The position numbers and the translations under genes were made by a program. Positions 12,942-46,486 of a stretch of 64,000 bases of DNA are shown one piece after another. Origin of the DNA: Pempheris klunzingeri (taxonomy: Eukaryota; Chordata; Actinopteri; Acropomatiformes; Pempheridae); NCBI RefSeq assembly GCF_042242105.1, contig NC_092012.1:3209970-3273969 (forward strand), written 5' to 3'. Position 1 is the first letter of the stretch. Every line of letters begins with the position of its first letter. Below the pieces are notes generated by a model. It ran no database searches. It was not told where the DNA came from and saw nothing but the letters and a program-made list of their open reading frames with translations.

Positions 12942-13620
12942 ATGGACTGACCAACTGTGTGTGTGTGTGTGTGTGTTTGTGAGTGTGTCAGAGAACGAAG
13001 CTCTTACTGCAGCTTCATTAACTTCCCATGTTTCATTTCTGGACCCTCAAAGCATCACCAGACTCCACATGATCCACGTGGTGGCTTCAATGGAGGAAAA
13101 GTGACAGTTGGATCATCGACAAAAACAACTTCAGCCTCAGTTAAAACTCATCAACCACATCAAGACACCAAAAAGACTCCACGTTTATTTAAAAGCCTGA
13201 CCACCTTACTGTACTATATAGAGCACTTTAGGTGGAAGCCTCTGCCCACCTTTAAACACATACCAAAGAGAAGAACATTGACTGAAATGGCCTTTTGTTA
13301 ATGTTGTTTTCCACAGCTATCATTTAATTTTTTTTATATTATTGTATTTTTGTGTGTGTGTGTGTGTAAACTTAAAGAATAAATCCACCTCAAAACACTC
13401 AAACAGCTACTTAAATCCCATTTAAACACCATTTTGACTTTGTGACTGTATAGACTGTATAGAAAGTGGACAGAACTTCTGAAAAAAAAAATGAAGCCAA
13501 TCCTGAAGTGCCTTAAAGCTGCATTCATTACAATGTCTTTTTCAATACGGCATGATGTTCAGTTTGTAAATTATATTTTCATTTAGTGTAAAATAGACAA
13601 TAAAGCAGTTTTAGGATTCC
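12942..13620 (+). other. adamtsl5 3' UTR
   Basis: The UTR starts right after the stop codon and contains a (GT)n run at about 12957-12976 and another at 13352-13367. It ends near the AATAAA at 13599-13604; an earlier AATAAA at 13378-13383 could give a shorter form. The end point is inferred from signals only. Confidence 0.6.
13599..13604 (+). terminator. adamtsl5 poly(A) signal AATAAA
   Basis: Canonical hexamer 658 bases after the stop. The hexamer at 13378-13383 is the main alternative. Which is used cannot be decided from sequence. Confidence 0.5.
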
Positions 13621-14572
13621 CTTGTGGCAAACCAACCAGAGACAGGAAATGCCTAAACCTAACCAATCAGAGGTGAAATCTGCACAGGATGAACATCACT
13701 TCTGGCTCCAAAAACCAAAGTCCTCCAAACTCAAGGCTTTAGAGTCCACAAACCACTTCTTTTATACACAGTCTGTCTGCAACTCATCCAGATATTCCCA
13801 GCAGCTCTGTAGTGGTGGTGTAGCAGCAACTGTTTCAGCATCAATAATATCAACAGCATGTGGTGGGTTAAAGAGCAAGGCCATCTTTCTAAAGCTGTCA
13901 TGACATAAACCTAAAGTAAGTAAGTCAGTTATGAATGAGACATCGTGTTTATGCTGAGCAGCACTGAGGATGTAATTTAAAGTTAAACTTTGAAATGGGA
14001 ACCACCACAACCAGACCAGAGTGGACTAACATTTGCTCTAACTTTATCATTTAAAATTAAATTCTTTGAAATTTGAACCCAACTTTCAAACAGGATATGT
14101 AACTGCAGCTAAGTTCATTGTGCATGTTACAACATGCAATCAGGATTTGGAGGTGGATTTTTCTTTTAGTTTTAACTAAAGCTATAGTAACAAACAAGGT
14201 ATTGCTTCACAATGTATTTATGTATAAAAAAAAAAAAACATTTAACATCTTTCACAGCGTCACACGTTGCTCCTTTGCGGTATTCTTTTTTTATTTTATA
14301 GTGTGTTAAATCAGGTCGCTTTGTGTTACTCTATGTGAAAGAGATAATGAAATATACAGTATTTTATTTTGCGTGGCACTGATTAGCTGCAAATATACTA
14401 AAGGTATAATTGTTTTGAGAAAACGTGCAGTCTGATAAATAGTCCGTTAACTTCTGTGCCTTGTGTTATGCATTTGAAATACAGCATTTTCTCTCAAACC
14501 TCATCTACATGTGCCAAAACAATGTCTTTGTACATTTGTCTGTAGAGTGTATGAATGGTAGTGGCCCACTCT

Positions 14573-15187
14573 TCTTAAAGGATCACTCGTATTTTGAGTT
14601 TGAAATGACGAGGCTGCAATGTAATCCTTCGGGACAGATGTGCCGGATCAAAGTAGGTCTAAAAAGTGTTTGCTTTTGCACTGACAGGCTCAGATTGTTA
14701 TATGACAACATTATTGAAAGGAGAGAGACCTGGAAGATCCTTTTTTCTTATCGCTCTCTTTAACGCCACCAGACTCCATTGACAAAAACAGTCATTTTAC
14801 CTTGAAGCGTATGGGAGTTACTAGTCTAGTTGCTGTGACTCTTATGTTCTAATTCTAATTCTTTAAAACACCAAAGTCACAAAATAACATAAATACAAAC
14901 ATACCGATGGAGACAGGTGTGTGAGTGGTTATAACAGCTGTTTCTGGATCATACATTTCCTTTCTGTAATGTTGTCAGACACTTAGAATAACCATCTTGG
15001 CCTGTCAGCAGCAAAAACAAGCACATTTAGTGGACGCTCTTTGACGTGCGAGGTTGCCCTTAAAGGATTGCATTACGGCCGTTCACTGAGGCGATCTAGT
15101 GAACACTTTTTGTACCTACCAGTCATTTTGAACTGGAAACATGTAAAAATAGAACCCAGGTTTAAAAATACAGGAAGTACCCTTTAA
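14573..15187. mobile_element. fold-back (long inverted repeat) element, copy 1
   Basis: The ends match the family seen at 51.7, 54.4, 59.0 and 62.1 kb: a TTAAAGG-type start (about 14575) and, at the right end, the reverse complement of AAACCTGGGTTCTATTTTT (about 15150-15170) followed by CCTTTAA. Inside are the family's blocks CACTGACAGGCTCAGATTGT, CCACCAGACTCCATTGAC and ACACCAAAGTCAC. The copy is degraded, with part of one arm missing. It codes for no protein, so it looks like a non-autonomous DNA transposon. Confidence 0.75.
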
Positions 15188-15411
15188 TGCAAAGTTATGA
15201 AAGTTCACAAAAACCATCCATTGCAATTGTATTTGGAGTTAAAGCTGAAAAACTAAAGCTGATTTGAAGAGATTTTTGCTATTTATCACCCAGTTTAACA
15301 AACCAGACGAGAACAACAGCGTTTGTAAGAAAAGGATGTATTTACAAAAAAGCTTCACATCTACTACAAAGGAAACACAACATTAATCTGCAGATAACAT
15401 AACTGTACAGT

Positions 15412-15419
<8 letters not shown>

Positions 15420-15455
<36 letters not shown>
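15420..15455. repeat. (AT)18 microsatellite
   Basis: Perfect AT dinucleotide run in intergenic DNA; self-complementary and able to form a cruciform. Confidence 0.93.
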
Positions 15456-15458
<3 letters not shown>

Positions 15459-16279
15459 GACTGAGCCAGATTGCTGCTCATTAAGTGTAAAGAAGTCATT
15501 ACAGACACTCGGCTCAGAGTTATAGAAACTAGTCCCAGGTTCCCACACACACCAACATCAACATCTGAGTAATAGGGTGGCTATTTTAGACTCACAACAC
15601 ATTTCACCTTAGCGTCTTGCAGACATGACTACTTCATCTGAAGGCATGAGACAGAACACTTCCCTCCTGGAAGTGAGTTATAGTATAGATTGTTTTGTCT
15701 TTTGAGCACTCTTGGTTTCAAAATTTAAAGTTTTTCAAACACATGCATAACAAAGTGTAAACAAGAATCAATCTGGACATTGTTTAACGAATTTAGAAGT
15801 GAATGATGTACTGTAAAGCAACATAAAGCTAGCATGCATGGTCCTCATTGTAAAGTCAAATGCAAAGTAGTTTTGCCCCGGTTGAACACGTGTCTTGCGT
15901 TGAACTTTGAAGAACATCATACATTTCTGTTTAGCTGCCTCTCTGTCGCTCTGTCAGACCACCAAGCATTTAAAAATCAATCTTATGAAAACACTGAAAG
16001 AGAATCTGTTATTCCTGCAATCCTGGACTCTTCAGGTCTTATTTTAACATGAACAAATCTTTCTTTGACTTTGGGCTGGAAATGTGACCCGTACAGTAGC
16101 CTGTAGGGGACAAAGTTTATAATTCTCTAAAAGGATGCAGTTAAATTGGTTCTGTCTGTACTTCTTTTGGTTTGTAAGTGTTAGCACCAAACAAAATAAA
16201 GCTCATGCCATTATTCTGTGTAACTACAGAGTGACTCTTTGTGATTCAAATTCATGATGCTGCTGGGTTTGAAAAGTCC

Positions 16280-16440
16280 TTGATAGATGATCAAGCAATA
16301 GTTTGACATTTTGGGAGAAATGCTTATTTGCTTTTTTTCAGGAGAGTTAGTTGAGAAGGTCAAGACTGCTCGTGTGTAGCTAGCTTCCTTTAGCTCAGCA
16401 TAAAAACTGGAAACGGGGTGCAGCGACACTTATTTACATA
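16280..16440. repeat. degenerate teleost interspersed repeat
   Basis: The string 'tttgacattttgggagaaatgc' and then 'tttagctcagcataaaaactggaaac' match, by memory, a very common teleost repeat. No termini are preserved well enough to classify it. Confidence 0.5.
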
Positions 16441-17307
16441 TCATATCTCTCTTTATTAGCTAATGTTCTTCTTTTTCTCTTTGATTAAATAAATTTCACA
16501 TTTTTAAAATATTTAATTTAAGGCCTATAACATGCTTTAAATGGTTGTACAGCTTAAAAATAAATTGAAAAATATATTCTGTATATTCTTCTGTCTGTAG
16601 CTAAATAAAGCACAAATGTATGTAGTCGAATTTTAAAGTCTTAGCTATAATACAAAATGAATGAACTCTCTGCAACCTGCACACAAACAGAAATGTAAAA
16701 TGAACCAGTTGTGGAGTTAAGAACTGAAATCATTCCTCTCCAGGCTCACTGTATTTCCCAAAACGTTAAAGTAGTGTTTGGTTATAAAGAAAACCTTCAC
16801 ATTTGGTTGCACCACTGGATGATCTGCCTAAAAATGCACCTCAATGATTTGATTATTGCAATAACTACTTTTACTGTGCGATCAGTTCTGAACATCTCTT
16901 GCGTCTGAGGTTTTCAGTTTGAACAGCTGATGCAGGTTAGTTTCTTCACCGTTTCCAGCTTTGAAAAAGATTTGTTCATGATCAAAACCAACGGCTGCCT
17001 GTATAAGATCAGAGGATGTGCAGGGATTTCTTTTATCAGAATATAAAACATAATTGGGATGTGTGCCTCTGTAGCAATATATACAGCAAATACCTAAAAC
17101 TGCTCTGTTATAAAATTTAAAAGTCTAAATACAGCCAAAGATTTAAATGATACTAAAATTAAAGAGTAAAAATTCATAAATGTTTATCTTTATACCTACT
17201 TACTGAATTCCCACATTATCCAGAGTGAGAGTTCACCCTTTTTGATCCCTTTGGCAAGTCATACTGTAAGTGTGTTTCCAAACCACAGTCCAATCCCAGT
17301 TAGTGGT

Positions 17308-17313
17308 TTTATT
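17308..17313 (-). terminator. serinc4 poly(A) signal AATAAA
   Basis: On the minus strand an AATAAA lies 231 bases downstream of the serinc4 stop at 17544-17546. It is the nearest canonical signal I found. Confidence 0.5.
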
Positions 17314-17543
17314 TCATGGTGTCTAACCAGTGACATCAGAGTTTTATCCAGTTCTTCACATATGAACAGGGAGCTGAGCGTTGAGCCCTGTGATTGGTTA
17401 TTCTCACAGTGCTGTGAGTCCATGACCCCTGACCCCTGCGGTCTCCATTCCTTATAATCCCCTCCGGCGGAGCACCGCTGGGAAGCTCAGAGTCACCTGA
17501 CCTCTGCCGGCCTCCCTCCCGCCCGGCCCCCTCACAGAGAGTG

Positions 17544-38143
<20,600 letters not shown>

Positions 38144-38194
38144 TGTGCCCATAAACTCCTTTTCCTCAAGCGCCACAACTCTACATTTGGCCAT

Positions 38195-38720
38195 GGGCTT
38201 CCAACACTCAAGCAGCTTTTCTCAGTGAGCCTGCAAAAATGGCATCCTCACATCCCCCAAAGAGGCCAAAACACAACTTCTAGCAGGCCTGTTAGAAAAT
38301 GAAAATAAAAAGTAAAACCACAAGGTCCAGCAGGTTGTCCTTGCACGCTCCTTATGCTGGATTAGCAGTAAATCTAGTCCGGCTGGGCTCCCTGCAGCCG
38401 AGAGCCTCAGCATGAGCGCCGGTTCAGCTGCTCACAGTCCAGCCTCGCAGGGGAATAAGTTGTTTTTTTGCCCATATCCTGCGTGCTTTGGCTCTGTGGC
38501 TGCGTTGGGTGCTGCCAGAAAAGAGGGAGAGGTGGTGGCAAATGCCCGCTGCCCTCCCCCATCCTCCTACCCAGTCAGATTAGGGAGAGAGTCTGTGAGG
38601 GGAGGAGGGGGTGAGGAGGAGGAGGAGGAGGAGGTCAACAGGGACTATGTGTCGGTCCCATCTGTCCCTCCCTTCCCCCAACGCTGCACAAACCCCACAG
38701 TACAATGGGATTGGCCAATA
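38195..38720 (-). promoter_or_regulatory. putative serinc4 promoter region
   Basis: GC-richer DNA lies directly upstream of the first serinc4 exon, with a (GGA)n purine run at 38613-38634 and the palindrome ATTGGCCAAT near 38710, which gives a CCAAT box on both strands. No TATA box was obvious. The transcription start is not visible. Confidence 0.4.
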
Positions 38721-39880
38721 CTCGTGTTTAATCCAGATTTGCAAAATTAAACAATTACCTGGTGTGATTACTGCACACTGATGCTTGACGTCTCACAACC
38801 TCCAACCTACAAGACCCCCCCCGCCCCCACCCCCACCCAGACCTGGTCCAAGTCTGAGTCCACAGGTCACCCACAGAAGGAGGCCACGTCCATAATCCCA
38901 ACTAAGTTAAATTATCATGACCGCATTATGACCCAGAAACACTGGAGTGGCACGGACCGGATGCTGGTCTGTCTGTGATGGGATCAACAAAGCCAGCGTG
39001 CATTAGTAACTTCACCATGAACACACCCATGGATTTTTATGAGTGGATCGAAAAGGCAGCAGGCAGAAAATGTTAGAAAAATAAATGTGAGCTTTCAAAT
39101 AATTTCTACTTTTAATTCACCATCATCATTTCACTGCTAATAACACTTTCCCGTTACATTTAGAGGTTCACTTTATTAGAATAAATCAGGAGAAAACATA
39201 TAATCTGCTGCTCCGCTGAGTTTACAGTTCTCTCATGTAGTCCTACAGCCTACAGCTTGTGTTTAGGTCTGACTGTGGGCTTTTCATGTGTGTTTCTCAT
39301 TGTTAGTGTTTGTTTAAAGTTCTAAGTCTCACATCAGAAGTGCTGCACAACAAGCTTTTGTAGGATTTTTAAGTCAAATTTAGCATTTTCTTCTTGCTAC
39401 TTTTCACACGAACTTTGTTGTATTTGTTGGATGTTTGTCTTTGTGTTTTCTGCTTTGAGCTTTTTCTGTGCAAATGAAAAGGAACAAACGCACTCTGAAA
39501 CTCTTACAGAACAATTTGTGAAGACAATATGATCATTTTAAAAAGCTCAGATATCAGATATGTCAATTCTAATAATCTAAAACACACACCGCAATTTCAG
39601 GTTTTCCCTCATTTGTAGTGAAAATCCTCAAGATTCTAAGGTTGTTTTATTTTAACAATGGTGACACTTGTTGATAATCAGTTGTTACTTCTTCTTCTGT
39701 ACTTATTGTTCATCCGAATTTATTGTAATGATAAATACAGTCAGCGCAGACTTTTAAATTCTGAAATTCATCTTTAAAAGCATCCTTTCCCTTTTCTTCC
39801 CTTCTAGAAAAAAGGGCCCTAATATCTGCTCAGCCGTCTGGAATATGTAAAAAGCTGCTGTACAATAGAAACACTCTGCA

Positions 39881-39904
39881 CAGCAGCAGCAGCAGCAGCA
39901 GCAG
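39881..39904 (+). repeat. (CAG)8 run
   Basis: Eight perfect CAG units in intergenic DNA; not inside any recognised exon. Confidence 0.92.
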
Positions 39905-42900
39905 GATGAAATGATGTGACTGGTCGCTGTGAGAAAGTGCTGAGCGCATGGGGAGGGAGTCAGGTTAGATTTGGGTTAGTGTGCAGGGCGGAGCACCGGG
40001 ATAATCCCATCGTTGTTCAGCCCTCCTCTCAGTCGGGATGACCTTCACCAGCCCAGACGGGACGGTGGCTGCGGCCTGTTACACGCAGCCAGAGACTCAA
40101 TCACACTGCAGCTATTTGACTTCATCCTACAGACGTTTAACGAACGCTGTTTCTGACAGATGACGGGATAAAAGCCCAGTGCCCTCTTCCTCTGTCTGAC
40201 CTGTTGACTGGAGATTATTCACCTCCAGCGTTGGAATATGACTGAGAACATTTTCTCAAGTGATTTGAGATGCTTGTTCTTCTTCTACTCCTCCACATCT
40301 CAGAGGCAAATGTTGTACATCTTACTCCACTACAATTATCTAATTATTAATTAACTTTAATGAATAAAGCTGCTTGCTTTAAGTCTGTTCATTAATTTGA
40401 CAGAAAATTAATTAGCAACTATCTTTTTCACGTCATCTTTCCTGTAAAAACATTTCATGGCTTCAGCTTCTCAAATGTAAAGATTTGCTGCTTTTCCTTT
40501 AATATTTTTGATCATTTTTATGGATTTTGTGCCGTTATTCAGCAACTTGCCCTCATCATTTGGTTCAGTGTAAAAAAAACAAAGTCAGCTCAATGGCAAG
40601 TTTTCCTTACAGTGATGCTGCACAGTCTCTCAGTTCTCACTATTTTCTGAATTTTTACAACCCAACCAAACAATCGATGAATAGCGAAAATAATCATCCA
40701 ATGAGCTCCACCTCCACCTCAGCCTCCACCAATGTACCATTTGCAATACAAGACTGTTATTCAAAAAGTAACAAGGTATTTTTAGTGTGTTATTAGTACT
40801 TTTACTAAAGTTAGGGATCTGAATTCTCTCTGTCAGTGCTCACTTCACAACAGTTAACCCACTGCACCGACCGATTCTCAATCAGAGGCAACAACGGTCT
40901 TAAACTATGATAATTCCTCATATATTTTGCAGAACTACTTATATTCTCATTGTTATCATGTAAATACTGTCAAGACAATAAAATGTTCTTAACAAAAACA
41001 GAAACTACCTTAAAATAGCAGTCAGTCTAAAAAAAAAATCTCTAAACTACATTACCCATAAGTCTCTTGGGCTGCAAAGTAAAATTGTTTCAAGAATAAT
41101 GATCACTAAAAAATACTCTTTCTTATGTATCGGCTCACTTTAATAACATTAACAAGGGTCCTTATCAGTGGATGACATGTTGTATCTTACGTTCTGTTAT
41201 GCAAAATGACAACAGATATTCAGAATAAAAGACAAATAAAATGACTTTAGTGGCAACAGAAATAATTTAGTGCTGCCGTGTTTATCTGCAGTGTGTTTGC
41301 TTTAGTAGGACGCTGCTTTTAGGACTTAACATGCAAGTGAAAGCACCCTGCACCACATGTCCATGTTCACTCTCCAGGGACTGAGCAACAACCAAGAGGT
41401 TAAATAAGAATAACCGTCAGCTCAGTCCAGACACAGATAAGAGGCTTGGACTTACAAACCCAGTGAATGAAGACGCCCAAACCTTCGAGCGAAATCATGA
41501 GTTGCAGGATTATTAGTGTGAGGAGCTGATGAAGGCTGGGGTGTGTTCTTCTTGACTGGCATGAAATATTGATATTGACAACTTTGTCATTAATGTAAAG
41601 TTACTAAACATGAGCTTTAAGCTCTAGTTAGCATAAATAACATTAAAACAATGTTTACTGGTTATAACTTATCTGATTAACTGGATGCTGGTCCATTGGA
41701 TGGTCCATTACTTGGTAGCTACTTGTAAAGTTACCTAGCTCATTAACTTTTTGTAGTTTCTAGTTTGGCCATATGCACAAAAGCAGACAAAAGTGCCACG
41801 ACATTGTGCACAGACATTCACCAACGACGAATCCCAATAACTTTAACATCAACTTTGATTCATGACTGAGAACATAAGAACCTAAAGACATTCACACCTC
41901 AGCAGTACTTTGTGTTTTGTGCTAATTGTTAGCATGCTAACATGTTAAACTAAAACATCATACTGCTAAATATCAGCTGAAGTGATGCTAGAATATCTGG
42001 CTATGCCGTGTGTGACAAATAAAAGAGCTATTCATAATAACAGAGTCGGTGAAAAGTAAAATAATAGCTCTAAGAATAAGACAAATGATTTGCTCTCAGT
42101 TTTGCATGTAGATATTTGTCACATAAATGACGTCCTCCTCCAGAGCAGATAATTACACAACCAGAAATATACATTTGGAGACACATCTAAGGACCAAGAG
42201 CCTAAAAACACTCATTGTTCCCCACAATATGCTTAATCTCACTTTGCATTATTCCCTCCAACATGAGCGGGTGTAAACCAGTAAGTCCCTGTGATAAACA
42301 TGTGTTGCTGTGAGCGGACCAGGCATTCCTGGGGGCCCCTTTCACTCTCAGATAATTGCTGCTGCCTTGTGGGAGAGGAGGAAGTGCCAACGGGAGCAAA
42401 CAAAAGCAAATAAGCGGATGCAAATCGCCGCTTGAGTGAAAGCGCTCAATCTATGGTTTCAACGGGCTTGCGCAATAACAGTTGGCCGAAATCCAAGCTT
42501 GTTTACAAAAAAAGGACGAGGAAAGATTATTAATTCATTATTCGTTCAGGACTCTTTTGGAGCAAAATGTGTTTTTTGAGCAGCAAAGTTTTTTAAACCT
42601 GATTCAGACGTAAATAAAAAAAGCTGGTTGTCGTGAATGATGCACATGCAGCATCAAGAACTGTCCCTCCCATAGAAACACAATGTGCCCATTCATAAAT
42701 GTGGCATGACGGAGAACACCACCTGCTCATATTCTGAGGGATTAGACTAACGGCAGATTATTAAAAGAGTCCAGAAAGATTGGCTGGACGGCTGGAGTGT
42801 GATGAAATGTTGTTTTTAGGTTTCACACCCAAACCTGATATTTAACTTTGGCATTTTGTTGAAATATATCTGGTATCTATTGATTGGTTATTGTATGTTT

Positions 42901-43009
42901 TACCCTACATGAATAAAACTATGTGTCTATTCTATAGATTTAATACAAACTCCTGCCAATAGATTAATAGGGAGCTTAAAATTTTGCAGCAAGAGATAAG
43001 ATAGAAGTC

Positions 43010-43380
43010 TATGAAGAAATGGTTTGGTGTTGAGGAGCCGGCCCGGTCCTGACCTTGACCCCACCCAGCACCTTTGGGTCGACCTGGAACTCTGACTGGG
43101 AGCCAGACCTGATCACCCAACATCAGTGCTGGACCTCACTAATGCTCTGAATGGGAGCGAATCCCTGCAGCCAGGTTCTAAGATCTTGTATTCGAAGAGG
43201 AGTGGACGCTGTTAAAGCTGCAAATGAATGCAAGGACACGAAGGGCATGTTCAACAGCCCCACAGTCGTTTGGCCCTCAGGCCTGAATGTATTTGCTTTT
43301 AGTTGATTAATTTCAAAATAAAAGGAAAATAGAACCAGACATGCAACAAAGTGCACGACCAAATGTCCAAATGTTTTCTT
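43010..43380 (+). mobile_element. Tc1/mariner-like transposon fossil
   Basis: The plus strand shows 'cacctttgggtcgacctggaac', 'cagacctgatcacccaacat' and 'gacctcactaatgctct', the conserved C-terminal transposase coding region of the family also found reversed at 28590-28940. It ends in a weak 'accaaatgtccaaatgtttt' terminal sequence. Frames are broken. Confidence 0.7.
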
Positions 43381-46047
43381 TTCCTTTAATTCATTAAATA
43401 TTTTGTCTCCATATTAGACACATTAAATAAATATCATCCATCAGAGATCAAGCCAGCGTAAAAGTTAAGCTCATTATTTTATACTAATGAGCTTAACATT
43501 TTCTGCAAACAGTCAGAATGCAACAGTTTTTCAACCTTTTAGTCAGTTTAGTTACCTGATCTATTGACAGACTGTCCTGATTTAAAAGCTTTTACAATAT
43601 CATGTCATTTTATGATATCAAAGCCTCAACAATATTCTATCATTTTATCATTGTTAACACTTCTATAATTAATTTATCATTTTATTATATGGCATCTTTT
43701 AGAATATTTTAGCATTTTCAAATATTAGCAGATAAAGACAGAACATGTGTCCAGTATTTAACTCACTGGTGTGTTAGCGACGAGCTCTATTTCCTTGATC
43801 CCTCCTGTTTAGCATTTAGAAGCAGTTATACCACGGTAATAATCATCAATATAAAGCTTTATAAGTGTCTATTAATGTATTTGTTCACAACAATACCTCT
43901 GGAGGCTGCTGTAACAATAAATAAATGACAATATAGTAAAACACAGTTGTAATAATATTAAATATGTTGATGTTTCTTGTACATACATTACTGTACTGTA
44001 CATTAATAAACACCTCAGTGTCCATATATCTGACTAAAACTGTATCATAGTGCTTTATAAACCATTTATTAAATGCTAAACAGAGTAAATGTGGATAAAG
44101 TAAAGAGTTTCCCTTCATTCAAGATTTAAGTTTTACACTTTGGTGTTGAATGCTTGTGTGTTTTGTGCAGGCAGGATATTATATTTCCTAACATCTCCAT
44201 TTTTAGTTAAACCTTTTCATGTGCCCGTGCAGACAGTCCTGTGTGACTGCCCTTGTTGCACTGTGAGAGATGTCATGCTTTTATCACCTCGCCATCCTGC
44301 AGATCCTCACCTGAGCCCGACACCAGCGTCCCGACATGACGTCCCTGAGGCCTGAGGCGAGGAGAGCTCCAAACAGTCAGCCGGGCAGCCGTCAGTCATA
44401 CAGCAGGATGAAGGGGTTGGTGTGACGACAGCGATGCCTCTCCGGCCCCGGTGCCATTCCTCTGACCGCTCACCACCACACACATCTCCTGAAACCAGGC
44501 GAACCAGAGAGCACTGATGGCTTTTTCAGTCCCGCTCAGGGCTGCAGGCATGAGCAGGTTTCTCTTTCCTTTAATCAGATTATTGGGAGGTGGAAAGCTC
44601 AGGGAAAGGGCTGGAAAGTCTGGAGACACAGGAAATCTGTTACAGTGGTTGAAGAGCTATTTGTATTCAAGTACAAGTAAACCTCTTATAAGAGACAGGA
44701 ATAGAAAGAGGAGGCACACAGAGTGATCTAGTAATCCGGACAGTTCTCCCAGACAATAACAGGACAGTAGATAAATCAGACATAAACATATATGCTCTGA
44801 AACCTGCTGACAATGTTTATTCATACACTTTACATACAATTTGATCAAATCAGACATTAAAGCTTTGGCTTTGAGTCAAAAAATAGAAGCCATTCACTTA
44901 ACTGGCAAAGAATAAACTACATGTTTGTTGTTCAGACCAAAGATTATCAGATTATTGCGCAAAGTGAGTTTGAACTCACAACATGGACATTGTGGGGAAA
45001 CCTGTCAGAATATATTCCCGTACTTCACAGGGAAAACACTTGACAGAACACTCACTACAGATTTCTGTAAAACAAGTTTTCAAACTATTCTTTGTTGTAT
45101 TTCTACGCATCTTTAGGCATTTTTCTCAGCTTCCAGGCAGCTTTTGGTCACAAACTCAACTCACAAAATATTTGAAACGTATCTGCAGTCGTTGCTGACA
45201 CCCAAGGCTTCATCACCAAACTGACCAAGCAAACACCTGCCGCAGAGCTCCAGGTTCACTGTGTGTTAATCCGTTTAAGAAAACTTGATTAATTGCCAAT
45301 TGGCTTGGGAGGGTGCACCACTACGGTGCTTTATCAGCTGAGTAATAACTTTACCTAATACCTAATGTTGTGGCACTGTTTTGCAGGGTGGCCCTGTGTC
45401 AAAGTCTATTTATAATAATAAGAGTTAGGGTTAGTAATAATTTTAAAGCATGCGTGACAGAAATATAAATAAGGTTAACATTAGGGCCATGAGTTGCTCA
45501 AATCTAAAGTGGTAAAGTCATAATATTATTCCATTATTGCACATTAGACAAGTCTTAGAAGCAGGATTTCAATGTTTGTGTTCTGTCCCCAGAGATAACT
45601 CACACAGAGACTCTTATCTGGGACTATTTTAGTGTTTTATGTGATAGCCTATATGGCTTTAAGGCAAACCTCTCTTTGGGGAGTTATTCTGTGTTCCTTA
45701 CATCAGTTACACGAGATAAGATAACATAAAATAACATAACTGTATTAATTACACACCTGTGAAATTACCAAGAATGTAATAAACAATATAAAAATAAAGC
45801 TAAAACTGCATACACTATATATGGTATGACCGTGACGGATAAGTAATTGCACATATAATTGTGATACACGCACGGTGGAAAGGATTATACTAAGAGTAGG
45901 CTTATAAATTCAATATTGCCATATACATTTAATAACTGCACAGAGAGTTGGGTTGCAGGGTACATAAGAAGGAACTGCACAGGATAATTGAACAGTATGA
46001 AAATAGTAGATGATACATAACATCAGACAAACGAGTAAAGTATCTGT

Positions 46048-46073
46048 TTATTATTATTATTATTATTATTATT
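46048..46073 (+). repeat. (TTA)n microsatellite
   Basis: About eight perfect TTA units in intergenic DNA upstream of hypk. Confidence 0.9.
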
Positions 46074-46399
46074 GGCACGTCTACACCCCCAAAAATATTC
46101 TTGCTTGACAAACATCATATGAGTAAATATTGCCAGAACATCAACAGAGCCCCCATCACAGCACTCAACAATCACCTCATTAATATGTGATATTGGGAAC
46201 ATATGTTCAGTGTTTTGATTGCTTTTCTACTTTTGGAAAGTTGACTTGAGGTGGTGTATTGTTTGGAAAGATAGATTCAGATTAATGATATAGAATTGAT
46301 TCGTTTTGGTAAATGAGTGATTTAAAAAAGGGGAAAATCTGAAACAATGTGTTGGGAAATAAACAAACATTATTTTATAAACCTACCAACTTCTCCTTT

Positions 46400-46486
46400 A
46401 AAGTTTCCCTTTCCGGTACTACCCCGTTTCAGGTCCGACGTTCGGGAGGAACCTTTCTTTTTGTTCCGGCCTCACTGGACGCAAAC
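46400..46486 (+). promoter_or_regulatory. hypk core promoter/5' UTR
   Basis: A sharp shift from AT-rich to CpG-rich DNA occurs here and continues through exon 1 to about 46720, as in a CpG island. Two TTCCGG ETS-type motifs (about 46411 and 46464) flank a pyrimidine tract (cctttctttttg) that could serve as a TCT/TOP-type initiator. No TATA box. The transcription start is inferred. Confidence 0.5.

Larger units (their letters stand above)
13621..17300. other. intergenic, adamtsl5 to serinc4 (tail-to-tail)
   Basis: The two genes converge here. The interval holds a fold-back element (14573-15187), an (AT)18 run (15420-15455), an old teleost repeat at about 16280-16440, and otherwise AT-rich DNA with no recognisable gene. 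AATAAA-like hexamers occur by chance in such sequence and are not listed. Confidence 0.6.
38721..46390. other. 8 kb gene-poor interval between serinc4 and hypk
   Basis: The two genes are divergent. The interval contains a (CAG)8 at 39881-39904, old repeat text at 40.32-40.51 kb and about 41.9-42.0 kb, a Tc1-like fossil at 43010-43380 and a (TTA)n at 46048-46073. Open frames present (40527-40796, 44140-44355 and others) have no recognisable domain. No SERF2-like reading frame was seen. Confidence 0.6.

Noticed and set aside
44140-44726. Possible exons in the serinc4-hypk gap
   Set aside because: Open frames of 70-77 codons on both strands, no domain, no consistent splice pairs, and no reading frame favoured over the others.
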